Positions 26,283 to 36,281 of a stretch of 64,000 nt of DNA are shown here, piece after piece (the stretch's first letter is position 1; every line of letters begins with the position of its first letter). The translations under genes were made by a program, and so were the position numbers. Under the pieces are notes generated by a model. The model worked only from the letters and a program-made list of their open reading frames with translations, made no database searches and was not told the DNA's origin. This DNA is from Porticoccaceae bacterium LTM1 (GTDB lineage Bacteria; Pseudomonadota; Gammaproteobacteria; Pseudomonadales; Porticoccaceae): assembly GCA_030252795.1 (NCBI GenBank), contig CP127080.1:2931501-2995500 (forward strand), in the 5' to 3' direction.

Positions 26283-29042
26283 ATGATTAAGAAATCTTTG
26301 GCTGTCGCCATAAGTTCTGCACTGGGCTTTAGCGCGCTTGGCTTCTCACAAACCATTCTTGCTGACGAGAATACTGAGAACAATACAGCACCAATTGAAG
26401 AAGTAGTTATCACAGGCTCCAGTATTAAACGCGATCTGGATGGCGCCCTCCCGGTTCAAATTATTTCCAAAGTAGAAATCGAACGCAGTGGCGTTGCTAG
26501 CGTTGGCGAGCTGGTACAGTCTCTGCCAGCAATGCAAGGTTTCACCACTACTGCTGACTCAGTTGGCGGCAGTGGTGGCGGTATCGTAACGGCTAACCTG
26601 CGTGATTTGGGCGACCAATACACACTGGTACTGCTGAATGGACGTCGCATGGCTCCCGCTGATTCAGGCAGCTCCATCGACCTGAGCAACATTCCATTGA
26701 GTGCAGTTGAACGCGTAGAGGTTCTGACCGACGGCGCCAGCGCACTTTACGGCTCCGATGCAATTGCCGGTGTTGTTAACTTTATCCTCAAGGATTCTGT
26801 CGAAGGCACCTCTATCAGTGCTCGTATGGATACCCCGCAAGAAAAAGGTGGCGAGAGCTGGAGCTTTGACGTAACCACCGGTTTCGGTGACATTGACGCG
26901 GACGGCTACAGTGTTGTTCTGTCTTACAGCCACCACCGCCAGGATCAACTGGCTTCCAAGGATCGCGATTTTGCCAAGTCCGGCATTATCACCTTCGATC
27001 ACCCCTCTTACACCCAGCAAATGTATTTCTTTAACGGTTCCGGCAATGCCATTCCTGGCAACGCCCGTGTTAAATACATCGATGGTGACGGCGTAGAACA
27101 AACTCGCGTATTTAACCCCTACAGCGCCGCTAACGGTGACTGTGCAGAAAACACCTCTCCAATCGGCGATGAGTGCTGGTTCGATTACACCAGTACTATT
27201 GAAATTATTCCTGAATCTGATCGTGATAGCTTCTTCGCAAACGCTCGCTTCAGATTCTCCGACAACCTGGAAGGTTTCTTTACTGGCGCATACTCCACTT
27301 ACGATATGACCACTCGTATCGCACCATATCCAACAGGCTGGGTTCGGTTACCGAATGACTCCGACCTGGTTATGAGCGAAGTACTGCCGCACTTGACCGA
27401 CGAAGAGCTGGCTGGCCTGACCTCCGTTGACGGCCGCTGGCGTGCGCTGCCAGCCTCCAACCGTACAACTGAATGGTTATCAGAATCGCTGAACCTGACG
27501 TTTGGCCTTGAAGGCAACTTCGGTGACATCGATTATTCAGGTGCAGTCACTCACTCTGTAAACAACCGCGATCAGAATTACCCAACCGGTTGGTTACTGC
27601 GTGAGCCGTTCCAGGACGCCGTAAGTAATGGTGACTTCAATATCTTCGCGCACCCAAGCGATTTTACTGACTCAGATATGGCCGCCCTTGCCCCCACCAT
27701 CTACAGCGGTGACTGGGACAAAGAGAAGATCACCGTTTCAGCAATAGACGGCAAGGCCTCTATGCCAGTATTTGAAATGAATGGCGGTGAAGCACAGGTT
27801 GCGGTTGGCTTTGACTACCGTACTACCCGTTACGATCGCACTATCGCCGAAGCCAACGCCAATGAAGACCTGCTCTTCCTGAGCAAGGACACTCCGTACG
27901 ACATGGAGCGCAGCCAGTGGGGCATGTTCGCAGAAATGCTGTTGCCGGTTACCGACACACTGGAAGTAACCCTGGCTACCCGTTTCGACGAAATCGGCGC
28001 AGTTAAAGACAAGATCAACGGCGGTGACATCAACGAATCAGACAGCGACCTGACTTACAAAGTCAGCGCCCTGTGGAATGTTACCGACTACATGTCCCTG
28101 CGCGCTTCTTACGGCACCGGCTTCAAGGCCCCGTCCATGCGTGAAATTGGCGAGCCGCTGTCAGAGTTCGGCGTAACATCCGGCAACTTTGCCTGCCCGT
28201 TCCCTGCTGGTGACCCGCTGGCTGAGTTCTGTCTGTCTGGCGAATCTCAGTACAACGTATTCCGTCAGGGCTACGCCGGCCTCAAGTCCGAGACCTCAAC
28301 CCAGTACTCCTTCGGTGCCGTATTCACTGCCTCATCAGGCTTCAGTGCGACCATCGATTACTGGAACATTGAGATGAAGGACCTGGTTGAGCGCCTGGAA
28401 GAAGCTCAGATTTTTGCTAACCCGCAGCAGTACCGCGACCTGTTCACCACCAAGCCAAACCTGTCTACTGGTGAAGATGAACTGGCAATTATCCAGGCAG
28501 CCGTTAACGTTGGCTCCTCCAGCAACAGCGGCATCGATTACAATTTCCGCAAGACCTATGAACTGTCGTTCGGACAACTGTCTACTTCTTTGTCTGGAAC
28601 ACACTTCCTGGAATCAGAAAGCTCACTGACCGGCAGCAGTCTGGGCCGCTTTGGTGCTGATGCCGCGGTTACTTTCCGCGATATCATCAAGCTGAATGCG
28701 GTGCTGGATCACGGCAACTTCACCCACAGCGTTTCCCTGAATTACCGCTCTGGTTACAGCGACCAGCTGCAGTGGGTAACCTTGCTGGAGAGTGACGGCA
28801 GCTTCGGTGACGACATTCAGGTTCAGATGCAGGTTCCGTCTTACACCACTATCGACTACCAGACCCAATACCGCATGATGGACGACAGCCTTGTTCTGGC
28901 ATTCGGTATCAACAATCTGGGTGACAAGGAGCCACCACTGTCTCTGCGCACCGAAGGTGCCGGTCACCAGGTTGGTTGGGATCCTCGCTATGTCGATCCA
29001 TACGGTCGCACCCTTTACTTCAAAGCTGACTACAGCTTCTAA
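26283..29042 (+). CDS. TonB-dependent receptor without STN domain
   Basis: A 919-residue outer-membrane receptor with signal peptide (cleavage near LADE, residue 28), TonB-box-like IEEVVITGSSI, plug motifs (SLPAMQGFTT, NLRDLGDQYTLVLLNGRRM, VERVEVLTDGASALYGSDAIAGVVNFIL) and a barrel whose final strand ends YFKADYSF. The plug resembles receptors used for oligosaccharides, peptides or vitamins in marine gammaproteobacteria; no siderophore motif is evident. It has its own terminator downstream and a long leader upstream, so it is probably a single-gene unit. Confidence 0.9.
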   Translation: MIKKSLAVAISSALGFSALGFSQTILADENTENNTAPIEEVVITGSSIKRDLDGALPVQIISKVEIERSGVASVGELVQSLPAMQGFTTTADSVGGSGGGIVTANLRDLGDQYTLVLLNGRRMAPADSGSSIDLSNIPLSAVERVEVLTDGASALYGSDAIAGVVNFILKDSVEGTSISARMDTPQEKGGESWSFDVTTGFGDIDADGYSVVLSYSHHRQDQLASKDRDFAKSGIITFDHPSYTQQMYFFNGSGNAIPGNARVKYIDGDGVEQTRVFNPYSAANGDCAENTSPIGDECWFDYTSTIEIIPESDRDSFFANARFRFSDNLEGFFTGAYSTYDMTTRIAPYPTGWVRLPNDSDLVMSEVLPHLTDEELAGLTSVDGRWRALPASNRTTEWLSESLNLTFGLEGNFGDIDYSGAVTHSVNNRDQNYPTGWLLREPFQDAVSNGDFNIFAHPSDFTDSDMAALAPTIYSGDWDKEKITVSAIDGKASMPVFEMNGGEAQVAVGFDYRTTRYDRTIAEANANEDLLFLSKDTPYDMERSQWGMFAEMLLPVTDTLEVTLATRFDEIGAVKDKINGGDINESDSDLTYKVSALWNVTDYMSLRASYGTGFKAPSMREIGEPLSEFGVTSGNFACPFPAGDPLAEFCLSGESQYNVFRQGYAGLKSETSTQYSFGAVFTASSGFSATIDYWNIEMKDLVERLEEAQIFANPQQYRDLFTTKPNLSTGEDELAIIQAAVNVGSSSNSGIDYNFRKTYELSFGQLSTSLSGTHFLESESSLTGSSLGRFGADAAVTFRDIIKLNAVLDHGNFTHSVSLNYRSGYSDQLQWVTLLESDGSFGDDIQVQMQVPSYTTIDYQTQYRMMDDSLVLAFGINNLGDKEPPLSLRTEGAGHQVGWDPRYVDPYGRTLYFKADYSF

Positions 29043-29194
29043 GAAGAGTGCAACTTTTGTAAGAATGGCAGTCTGTTGAGAAACGCTTTCGCTTCGCAAT
29101 AGCAAAGTCGATAGTTTTCAACAAACTGCCGGGAGCCGGCCCTAACCGGTCGGCTCCTCTCTCTTCAACAACAATAATTGAAAGCATTTTTAAT

Positions 29195-29228
29195 GGGCCA
29201 CGTACGCCCCCCTGGTGGCCCTTTTTTA
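29195..29228 (+). terminator. Intrinsic terminator after TonB receptor
   Basis: A GGGCCAC/GTGGCCC stem (29195-29201 with 29215-29221) is followed directly by six T residues. A second, weaker GAGCCG/CGGCTC hairpin lies just upstream near 29135-29158. Confidence 0.8.
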
Positions 29229-29340
29229 CTTTTATTTCTCATCTTGATTCGTAAAGATTGTTGCTTCATTTAATTTATTTGCCAGTTTTGCCAAGTCCCT
29301 TTTAAATTAAGAGGGTTACTCTCTAACTGGAAATGACGCC

Positions 29341-29793
29341 ATGAAAAAAACCATATTCGTTTTCTTGTTTTTACTTTCGATGTTTAACCCAAGCTATGGC
29401 GACGATTTTCCAGGCATAAAGAAACTCATGACAGAGCAGCAATTTCAAAGCAGCGGGCTGCATAAGCTGACACCTACTGAAATCGATTCTCTCAACCAGT
29501 GGCTCATTCAATACACAGCCCATGACGCCAAGACCATACGCCAAACCACTAAAGAAGTTCGGGAAGCAGAAAGCGCCTTGATTGAATCAGAAATTGATGG
29601 CGTCTTTTACGGCTGGAGTGGGAAAACGACATTTAAACTAAAAAATGGCCAACTATGGGAACAACGCGACAAGGGGAGCTGGGAAACTGAAATAAATTCC
29701 CCTAAAGTAGAAATCAAGAAGAATATTTTTGGCTTTTACAAATTACATATAGTAGGCACAAATCGCTATATCGGTGTAAAGCGAGTGAAATAG
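29341..29793 (+). CDS. Small secreted protein of unknown family, paralogue 1
   Basis: A 150-residue protein with a Sec signal peptide (hydrophobic residues 4-19). The mature part has an N-terminal helical half (LMTEQQFQSSGLHKLTPTEIDSLNQWLIQYTA) and a C-terminal beta-rich half with GVFYGWSGKTTFKLKNGQLWEQR and VEIKKN..GFYKL. I do not recognise the family. A clear paralogue is encoded at 32999-33469, again directly before a TonB receptor, and both are separated from the receptor by 107 bases of partly similar sequence. It may be a periplasmic helper of the receptor; this is inferred from context only. Confidence 0.75.
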   Translation: MKKTIFVFLFLLSMFNPSYGDDFPGIKKLMTEQQFQSSGLHKLTPTEIDSLNQWLIQYTAHDAKTIRQTTKEVREAESALIESEIDGVFYGWSGKTTFKLKNGQLWEQRDKGSWETEINSPKVEIKKNIFGFYKLHIVGTNRYIGVKRVK

Positions 29794-29900
29794 ATCAATT
29801 TTTTTTGAGGACTATTTTTTCTAAATCGTCTCCCTTTTTGAGAGGCTCATTGGGAGTGCTCTCAATTTTCACGTGAGCATCAAATGCCAAGGGGGGCATT

Positions 29901-32750
29901 ATGTTTAAAAAACCACTAACAATGGCTATCAGTTCAGCCCTTTGCTTTTACGGGCTTGGATTGTCCGTTTCAGCAATCGCTGAGGAAGAGAAAGCGAAAG
30001 ATGGCGAACTGATTGAAGAGGTGGTCACCACCGGCTCTCGTATTGCCCGTGGTAACCTGGATTCACCCACACCTGTTACTGTTATTGACTCAGCAAGCCT
30101 GAAGATTTCCTCAGACAGTAATATCGCAGACACCCTGTTTGAACTCCCGTCTACAGGGGTTCCGGGCGTTTCACAAACCACCAGTAACTTCACTGTATTC
30201 GGTGCTGGTATTGCCACCGTTGATCTTCGCAACCTGGGCACAACCCGTACTCTGGTTCTGGTTAATGGTCGCCGTCATGTTGCCGGTGATATCGACAATC
30301 CATCTGTGGTTGACCTCAACTCAATTCCCAATGAATTTATTGAGCGCGTCGAGGTAATTACCGGTGGTGCTTCTGCCGTTTACGGCTCCGAAGCAATGGC
30401 TGGTGTAATCAACATTATTACTAAAGAAAACTTCGATGGGCTGGTTGTAGATGGTAAATACGGCTCGAGCAGCGAAGGTGATGGTCAAGAGTACAACTTC
30501 AACATTACCGGTGGCTCTGAGTTTGCAGATGGCAAAGGCCACGCAATGTTCCATCTTGGTTATCAGGATCTGAAAAGTGTTGAGTCCAAAGATCGCAGCC
30601 TCTCTGATACCGATGATTTCTTCGGTGACTTTATGGCATTTAGCTCCTTTGCCCCACAGGGCAGCATTAATGCACCGACAGGAGATCTGACCAGTAGTGG
30701 TGATACTGAATTCGCGTTTTTTACCGAAGATGCCAATGGTGGCTGGACAAAACAATTTGTTTCTGCAGAAGATGGATTTAACCGTGCAGCATTCCGGAAA
30801 ATTCAACTTCCGCTGACCCGAAAAAACGTCAATTTTAATTTCGATTATCAATTGACTAATACCACAAATATTTTCCTGGAAACATCCTGGACACAAACCA
30901 GCTCTAAAAATAATCTGGAACCAATCTTTGTTGGGCAATTCATCTCGGTTGGTGATGAAGATTTAAATCTGCCGGGAGACAACCCATTTATTCCCGACGA
31001 TATTGTTCAGGCCTATGCCGATGCTGGCGAACCATTAACTGCAGATGACCAAATTGTATTCCGCAAACGCTTCCTGGAAGTGGGTCCACGCATAACCAGT
31101 TCATCACGCGACACCATTCGTGTTGCATTTGGATTTGAAGGCGAGCTTGATAATGGTTCCAACTGGGACCTCTATTATCAGTTCGGTCAAACTGAAAGTT
31201 CACTGGGTCGGAGCGGTGACTACAATACATTCTTCTTTGCACAGGGCCTGAATGTTGAGCCAGATCCAGACAATGCTGGCGAATACCGTTGCAAAGATGC
31301 CCTGGCCCGCTCTCTGGGCTGTGTGCCAATCGATCTGTTTGGCGTCGGTTCTATCAGTCAGGAAGCAGTAGACTATGTGCGCGTACCGGCCAGCTCCGGA
31401 GCACGTCTGCAGCAACAAGTGGTGGGCGGCAACATATCTGGCGACCTGGTTGAATGGGGTCCCGGCATGATTCGCTATGCCACCGGCTTTGAATACCGCA
31501 AAGAGCAATACACCCGTACCACAGATGCTCTTGCAGCTGCCGGTTTGAGCTCATCCAACGCCTCGGCGCCAATCAATGGCAGTTACGACGTATGGGAGTA
31601 TTACGGTGAGGTGGATGTACCTTTGGTTCAAGGTGCCTGGGCCGCTGAATATATCGGCCTGAACCTCGCCTTCCGTTATGGTGACTACAGCACTGTAGGC
31701 GGCGTGGACCAGTGGAAAGCCTCTTTCCAATGGCAGCCAATGGAGGACCTGCGCGTACGCATCACCCAGTCTCAAGCGGTTCGCGCACCGAACGTCGCCG
31801 AGCTGTTTGACCCGGGCTCAGAAACCTTCGAAAGTTTCGTAGACCCCTGTATTGATGGTGGCGTAGGCGGCCCAGGTAATACCGCGGCAAACTGTCAGTC
31901 ACTGGGTATTCCACTTGACTTCGATCCGGGCCCCAGCGGCTCATCAGCTGGGGGGTTCCAAAGTGGTAACCCGAATCTGCAGGAAGAGACTTCAGACTCT
32001 CTCACTGTTGGATTCGTGTACACCCCCAACTGGGCCGACGGCGTATCTTTGACTGTCGACTACTTCGATATCGAAATTGAAGACGCTATTGAAACCATCG
32101 ACCCGCAAATCAAGCTCGACCAATGCTATGCAGCTGGTGACTTCCCGAACAACGTATTCTGTGACGGCATTGTTCGCAACGGTGCCAGCCTTGGCTTCCT
32201 GGTAGATCGACTGGACTTTGGTTACGAAAACATCGGTTTGCTGCAAACTAGCGGTGTCGATGTTGAGTTCCGCTGGGCATTCGATGCCGACCGTCTTGGC
32301 ATGGGCGAAGGAAGCTTCCAATGGAGCTGGCTGGGAACCTATACCGGTGACTGGGAACGCCAGATCTTTGGTGAGAAGGAAGATAACCTTGGCGAACCCG
32401 GCTACAACCGTGTGAAATGGAATAACCGTCTCTCATGGATGGATGGTCCACTGTCCGTTTCATGGACCATGCGCTACATTGGTGATGGGGTTGCGGATAA
32501 TTCACCTTCATTCCAAGGCGAGCCCCTTAATGATGTGAACGGTGAGTCTTATCACGACCTGAATCTGCGCTACACCATGGAAGGCGATACCACCTATGAA
32601 TTCTATATGGGTATCAACAACGTTCTGGACAACGGTGCTCCGTACATTCCAGAGCCTTCTGACAATACCGACACTGGTACCGGCACTGCAGCCGGTGTCT
32701 ATGACGCAGTTGGTCAATACTGGTATCTGGGCATGACTGCCAGATTCTAA
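29901..32750 (+). CDS. TonB-dependent receptor
   Basis: A 949-residue outer-membrane receptor: signal peptide, IEEVVTTGSRIARG TonB-box region, plug motifs (DLRNLGTTRTLVLVNGRRHV, IERVEVITGGASAVYGSEAMAGVINIIT) and a barrel ending YLGMTARF. It resembles the widespread gammaproteobacterial receptors for sugars or peptides. It lacks an STN domain, so it does not itself signal to a sigma factor. A strong ribosome binding site precedes the ATG and an intrinsic terminator follows. The preceding small secreted protein is probably in the same unit. Confidence 0.9.
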   Translation: MFKKPLTMAISSALCFYGLGLSVSAIAEEEKAKDGELIEEVVTTGSRIARGNLDSPTPVTVIDSASLKISSDSNIADTLFELPSTGVPGVSQTTSNFTVFGAGIATVDLRNLGTTRTLVLVNGRRHVAGDIDNPSVVDLNSIPNEFIERVEVITGGASAVYGSEAMAGVINIITKENFDGLVVDGKYGSSSEGDGQEYNFNITGGSEFADGKGHAMFHLGYQDLKSVESKDRSLSDTDDFFGDFMAFSSFAPQGSINAPTGDLTSSGDTEFAFFTEDANGGWTKQFVSAEDGFNRAAFRKIQLPLTRKNVNFNFDYQLTNTTNIFLETSWTQTSSKNNLEPIFVGQFISVGDEDLNLPGDNPFIPDDIVQAYADAGEPLTADDQIVFRKRFLEVGPRITSSSRDTIRVAFGFEGELDNGSNWDLYYQFGQTESSLGRSGDYNTFFFAQGLNVEPDPDNAGEYRCKDALARSLGCVPIDLFGVGSISQEAVDYVRVPASSGARLQQQVVGGNISGDLVEWGPGMIRYATGFEYRKEQYTRTTDALAAAGLSSSNASAPINGSYDVWEYYGEVDVPLVQGAWAAEYIGLNLAFRYGDYSTVGGVDQWKASFQWQPMEDLRVRITQSQAVRAPNVAELFDPGSETFESFVDPCIDGGVGGPGNTAANCQSLGIPLDFDPGPSGSSAGGFQSGNPNLQEETSDSLTVGFVYTPNWADGVSLTVDYFDIEIEDAIETIDPQIKLDQCYAAGDFPNNVFCDGIVRNGASLGFLVDRLDFGYENIGLLQTSGVDVEFRWAFDADRLGMGEGSFQWSWLGTYTGDWERQIFGEKEDNLGEPGYNRVKWNNRLSWMDGPLSVSWTMRYIGDGVADNSPSFQGEPLNDVNGESYHDLNLRYTMEGDTTYEFYMGINNVLDNGAPYIPEPSDNTDTGTGTAAGVYDAVGQYWYLGMTARF

Positions 32751-32773
32751 AACCTGAAACATCCATCCTCTTT

Positions 32774-32800
32774 GACCCGCCAATCGGCGGGTCTTTTTTT
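32774..32800 (+). terminator. Intrinsic terminator after TonB receptor
   Basis: A perfect eight-base stem GACCCGCC/GGCGGGTC (32774-32781 with 32786-32793), a four-base loop and a seven-T tail. Confidence 0.92.
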
Positions 32801-32998
32801 GCCTTCGATTCCAGCACTTCTATCACCATCAAATAGAAAAGCCTCCACTAACAAATAGATATATAAATCGTCATATATATATTTATTAATTATTAAAAAT
32901 CTATTGAATCAACGGAACTTTAATAGACACAAAAAAATATACCGTCTACTTTTAAAAAAACGACCCTATATAAAGAAACGAAATATTGCGTCAATGAA

Positions 32999-33469
32999 AT
33001 GACTGTAAAGACACTCTTTATCACAGTAATTTTCACAGCCCTATTCATCGGTGATGCCCCTCTATGCCTGGGCTCTGACGACTCCCCCACCATTCAATCA
33101 TTAATGTCCACCAAAGAATTCGAACGCTGCGGCCTGAAAAAATTAACTACAGAAGAACTTTCGGCGTTAAACCACTGGCTTATCAAGTACACCGCCAATG
33201 AAGCGGAGATCGTTAAGAAAAACTCACAATTCGTCAAAGAATCTGAAGATCAGGTTATTCAGTCAAGAATTATCGGCAAATTCTACGGATGGAAAAAAGG
33301 CGCAACGTTTCAACTGGAAAATGGCCAGATATGGGAACAGAGAAACACAACTTACTGGAAAACCAATATGGACAATCCAGAAGTAGTAATAAGAAAAAAC
33401 CTTATTGGAAATTACGATATGGAGGTTGTCGATGCAAAAAGAAAAATTGGAGTAACCCGAATCAAATAA
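32999..33469 (+). CDS. Small secreted protein of unknown family, paralogue 2
   Basis: A 156-residue paralogue of the protein at 29341. The alignment is clear across the whole mature sequence: GL.KLT..E...LN.WLI.YTA in the helical half, and FYGW..G.TF.L.NGQ.WEQR followed by a V.I.KN..G.Y pattern in the beta half. It has an N-terminal signal peptide. The ATG at 32999 follows a very A+T-rich leader with no obvious ribosome binding site, so expression control may be unusual. It precedes the receptor at 33577 by 107 bases, the same distance as paralogue 1 to its receptor. Confidence 0.75.
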   Translation: MTVKTLFITVIFTALFIGDAPLCLGSDDSPTIQSLMSTKEFERCGLKKLTTEELSALNHWLIKYTANEAEIVKKNSQFVKESEDQVIQSRIIGKFYGWKKGATFQLENGQIWEQRNTTYWKTNMDNPEVVIRKNLIGNYDMEVVDAKRKIGVTRIK

Positions 33470-33576
33470 GAAGTCAAAGTTAATTTTGAGGAATACGGCT
33501 TATAGCTCGTCTCAGCTGTGTCATGGGAGCTATTTTCCGGTGCAGTTAATACCAAACTGAACAGGGGTTATACATC

Positions 33577-36237
33577 ATGAAAAAGTCAAAGTTATCGACC
33601 TCCATTAGAGTAATACTGGGCGTCGCCTGCACACCAATCCTGTTTTCTCCAGCGGCATTTTCCGCAGATGAAGAAGACCAGGTTTTAGAAGAAGTAGTAA
33701 TAACCGGCTCGCGAATTATTCGCAAAGACCTTGAAGGCGCTTCTCCGGTTACCATTCTGGATAGACAAACCATTGAGCTATCCGGCACCAACAACGTCAA
33801 CGAAATCCTGAAAACACTTCCAGCGATTTCCGGCAACATGCTCACACTGGCCACCACAAATGGCGGCGGTGAAGGGACCACAAACGTTACCATGCGGGGA
33901 CTTCCTGCGACGGCCACTCTGGTCTTAATTAATGGTCGCCGTCTGGCACCTGACGCTGACAGTGGTGAAACACCCGACATCAGCATGATCCCCGTTTCAG
34001 CCATTGAACGGATCGAAGTCCTGAAAGATGGTGCATCCGCCATCTATGGTTCTGATGCCATCGCGGGTGTTATCAACTTTATCACTCGTACTGATTACGA
34101 TGGCCTATCCATCAATGTTGGATACGGGGAAGCAAGCGAAGGTGATTTCGCAAATAAGGAAGCCAGCATAACCTTTGGCAAAACTTTTGACGAAGGACAC
34201 ATTCTCGTTGGCGTCAGCTACGCCGATAACGACCCTGTAAAGTCTCGGGATCGTGACATTTCAGCCGTCACCCAAACCCCTAGCTCCGCACCGCCCTGGG
34301 GTAACTTTTTTGTTGAAAGTGTTGATCCGGATAACCTGCTCACGCTCGGTAACGGCTCAATGATCACCAATCCAACCGCCGCCGATTTCAGACCATTCGG
34401 GGATGGTGATGCATATAACTATTCGGTAATAACTGACGCGGTGATGTCACAGGAACGGACAAGTGTGTGGGCATCGGGAAGTTATAAAATCACTGACGAA
34501 ATAGATCTGTTTTTTGACTCATCATTCTCACAAACCGAAGGTGGCTACGACTCAGCCCCGACCCCTGTTTTTACCACCTTTGAATTTCCATCACTAACTA
34601 TTTCCGCCCTGAATCCATATAACCCCTGGGGTGTTGATATTACTGATGGACGTCGCCGTTTCCTAGAGTTGGGTCCCCGGACAACAAACTTTGAGTATGA
34701 CAACTTTCGGTTTATCACAGGATTGCGTGGTGAATTTGACAACTCCTGGCGATGGGAGATGGCCTGGAACTTCAATACCGCAGATGGCCTACAGAACAAT
34801 ACCAATATCGTTAATAAGACCCGACTTCAGTTAGCCCTCGGAGATCCAGCCAATTGTACTGCAGTCGCTTCTCAGGGCTGTGTACCTCTCAATATTTTCG
34901 GTAGCGGGTTGGCTGGTGCTATCACTCCGGAAATGCAAAGATGGATTCTGGAGGAAACTAACGAGAGCAGCGGGACTGAACTCCAGTCCTGGCACGCTGA
35001 CTTTTCCGGTGACCTGTTTGAATTAGGGGCCGGGACTGTAGGTAGTGCCTTCGGTATTGAATACCGGGAAGAAGACATTGAATTCAACCCAGACGGAACC
35101 ACCGCCGCATTTCAGTCCATTGGTAATACCAACTATGGTCCAACATCCGGGGATCGCAGTGTAAAAGAAGTTTACGCGGAATTTCTGGTACCACTGATGG
35201 AAAACGTGGATCTGGAATTAGCGACTCGCTATTCAGACTACAGTGACTTCGGCTCGACAACAAATCCGAAAATTGGTTTCAAGTTCCGCCCACTAGACAG
35301 TCTATTATTGCGTGCCACTTATTCTGAAGGTTTCCGCGCACCATCACTTCGCGAGCTCTATCAGGGCGCCCAGGAAAACTTCGGCTTCTTCACTGATCCA
35401 TGTGCAGACGCGGCCAATGTGGGTGTTTTACCGGGTTGTACGGTTCAATCCGACCCGAGCCTGATTCAATTCCTGGCACAGGAAGGGGGTAACACCAGCC
35501 TGAAAGCCGAGGAATCTGAAAGTATTACTGCCGGGTTTGTTTGGACACCAGTCGATAACCTCAACTTCAGCTTCGACTATTTTAATGTCAAAACAGACAA
35601 TGCCATTGATACCAATGCGCAGTTTGTAATCGACCAGAATGCTTTAGGCACATCAGGATTTGTCGATCGCGTTTTACGTACAGGCACAGGCAATATTCAG
35701 CTTGTTGACGCTGTTGCCCTGAACCTCGCCTCCCGCGAAGTTACCGGCTTCGACTTTGCAGTCGACTACTCCATTGATACTGACAGTGGTAGCTGGAAAT
35801 TCAAATGGGAAGGCACCTGGATTGATGAATACCTCAACCAGGCCGACTCATCTTCCGACTTCGTAGATGTGGCCGGGGTCTTTGTTGACGATGCAGCGGC
35901 TGGTACTGGCTCAATTCCAGAACTGAAGTACACCCTCAATGCCCTCTGGACATACGAGAACTGGACTGTCAGCTGGACAACAAATTACGTCGACGAACTG
36001 GAAGAGCAGGAGTTTCTCGGCGGCGATGTTGTCCATGTCATTGAAGACTGGTGGACACACGATGTCCAAGTTAATTATGAAATGACCGATTACAACACCA
36101 CCATTACTCTTGGTGCAGACAACATCCTGGACAACCAGGCTCCCAGAGCAACAACCGGCTTTAACGACAATATTGATGCTCGGACCCACAACCTGATTGG
36201 TTCCTACTTTTACCTGAAAGCCAGCATTAAATATTAA
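33577..36237 (+). CDS. TonB-dependent receptor
   Basis: An 886-residue outer-membrane receptor with signal peptide, LEEVVITGSRIIRKD, plug motifs (NVTMRGLPATATLVLINGRRL, IERIEVLKDGASAIYGSDAIAGVINFIT) and a barrel ending YLKASIKY. Its plug and barrel are closest within the window to the STN-bearing receptor at 22711 (for example the shared FRAPSLRELYQGAQEN / FRAPSLIELYKGASEN region and the PGC.Q..DP loop), but it lacks STN. It may import the same class of substrate that the STN receptor senses. The bidirectional terminator at 36256 ends it. Confidence 0.9.
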   Translation: MKKSKLSTSIRVILGVACTPILFSPAAFSADEEDQVLEEVVITGSRIIRKDLEGASPVTILDRQTIELSGTNNVNEILKTLPAISGNMLTLATTNGGGEGTTNVTMRGLPATATLVLINGRRLAPDADSGETPDISMIPVSAIERIEVLKDGASAIYGSDAIAGVINFITRTDYDGLSINVGYGEASEGDFANKEASITFGKTFDEGHILVGVSYADNDPVKSRDRDISAVTQTPSSAPPWGNFFVESVDPDNLLTLGNGSMITNPTAADFRPFGDGDAYNYSVITDAVMSQERTSVWASGSYKITDEIDLFFDSSFSQTEGGYDSAPTPVFTTFEFPSLTISALNPYNPWGVDITDGRRRFLELGPRTTNFEYDNFRFITGLRGEFDNSWRWEMAWNFNTADGLQNNTNIVNKTRLQLALGDPANCTAVASQGCVPLNIFGSGLAGAITPEMQRWILEETNESSGTELQSWHADFSGDLFELGAGTVGSAFGIEYREEDIEFNPDGTTAAFQSIGNTNYGPTSGDRSVKEVYAEFLVPLMENVDLELATRYSDYSDFGSTTNPKIGFKFRPLDSLLLRATYSEGFRAPSLRELYQGAQENFGFFTDPCADAANVGVLPGCTVQSDPSLIQFLAQEGGNTSLKAEESESITAGFVWTPVDNLNFSFDYFNVKTDNAIDTNAQFVIDQNALGTSGFVDRVLRTGTGNIQLVDAVALNLASREVTGFDFAVDYSIDTDSGSWKFKWEGTWIDEYLNQADSSSDFVDVAGVFVDDAAAGTGSIPELKYTLNALWTYENWTVSWTTNYVDELEEQEFLGGDVVHVIEDWWTHDVQVNYEMTDYNTTITLGADNILDNQAPRATTGFNDNIDARTHNLIGSYFYLKASIKY

Positions 36238-36255
36238 TTCCATAACCACAACCAA

Positions 36256-36281
36256 AAGGCCCGCTATTGCGGGCCTTTTTT
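36256..36281. terminator. Bidirectional intrinsic terminator
   Basis: AAGGCCCGC (36256-36264) pairs with GCGGGCCTT (36269-36277), flanked by a T-run on the plus strand and an A-run on the other side. It serves the convergent receptor and TPR lipoprotein genes. Confidence 0.88.
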
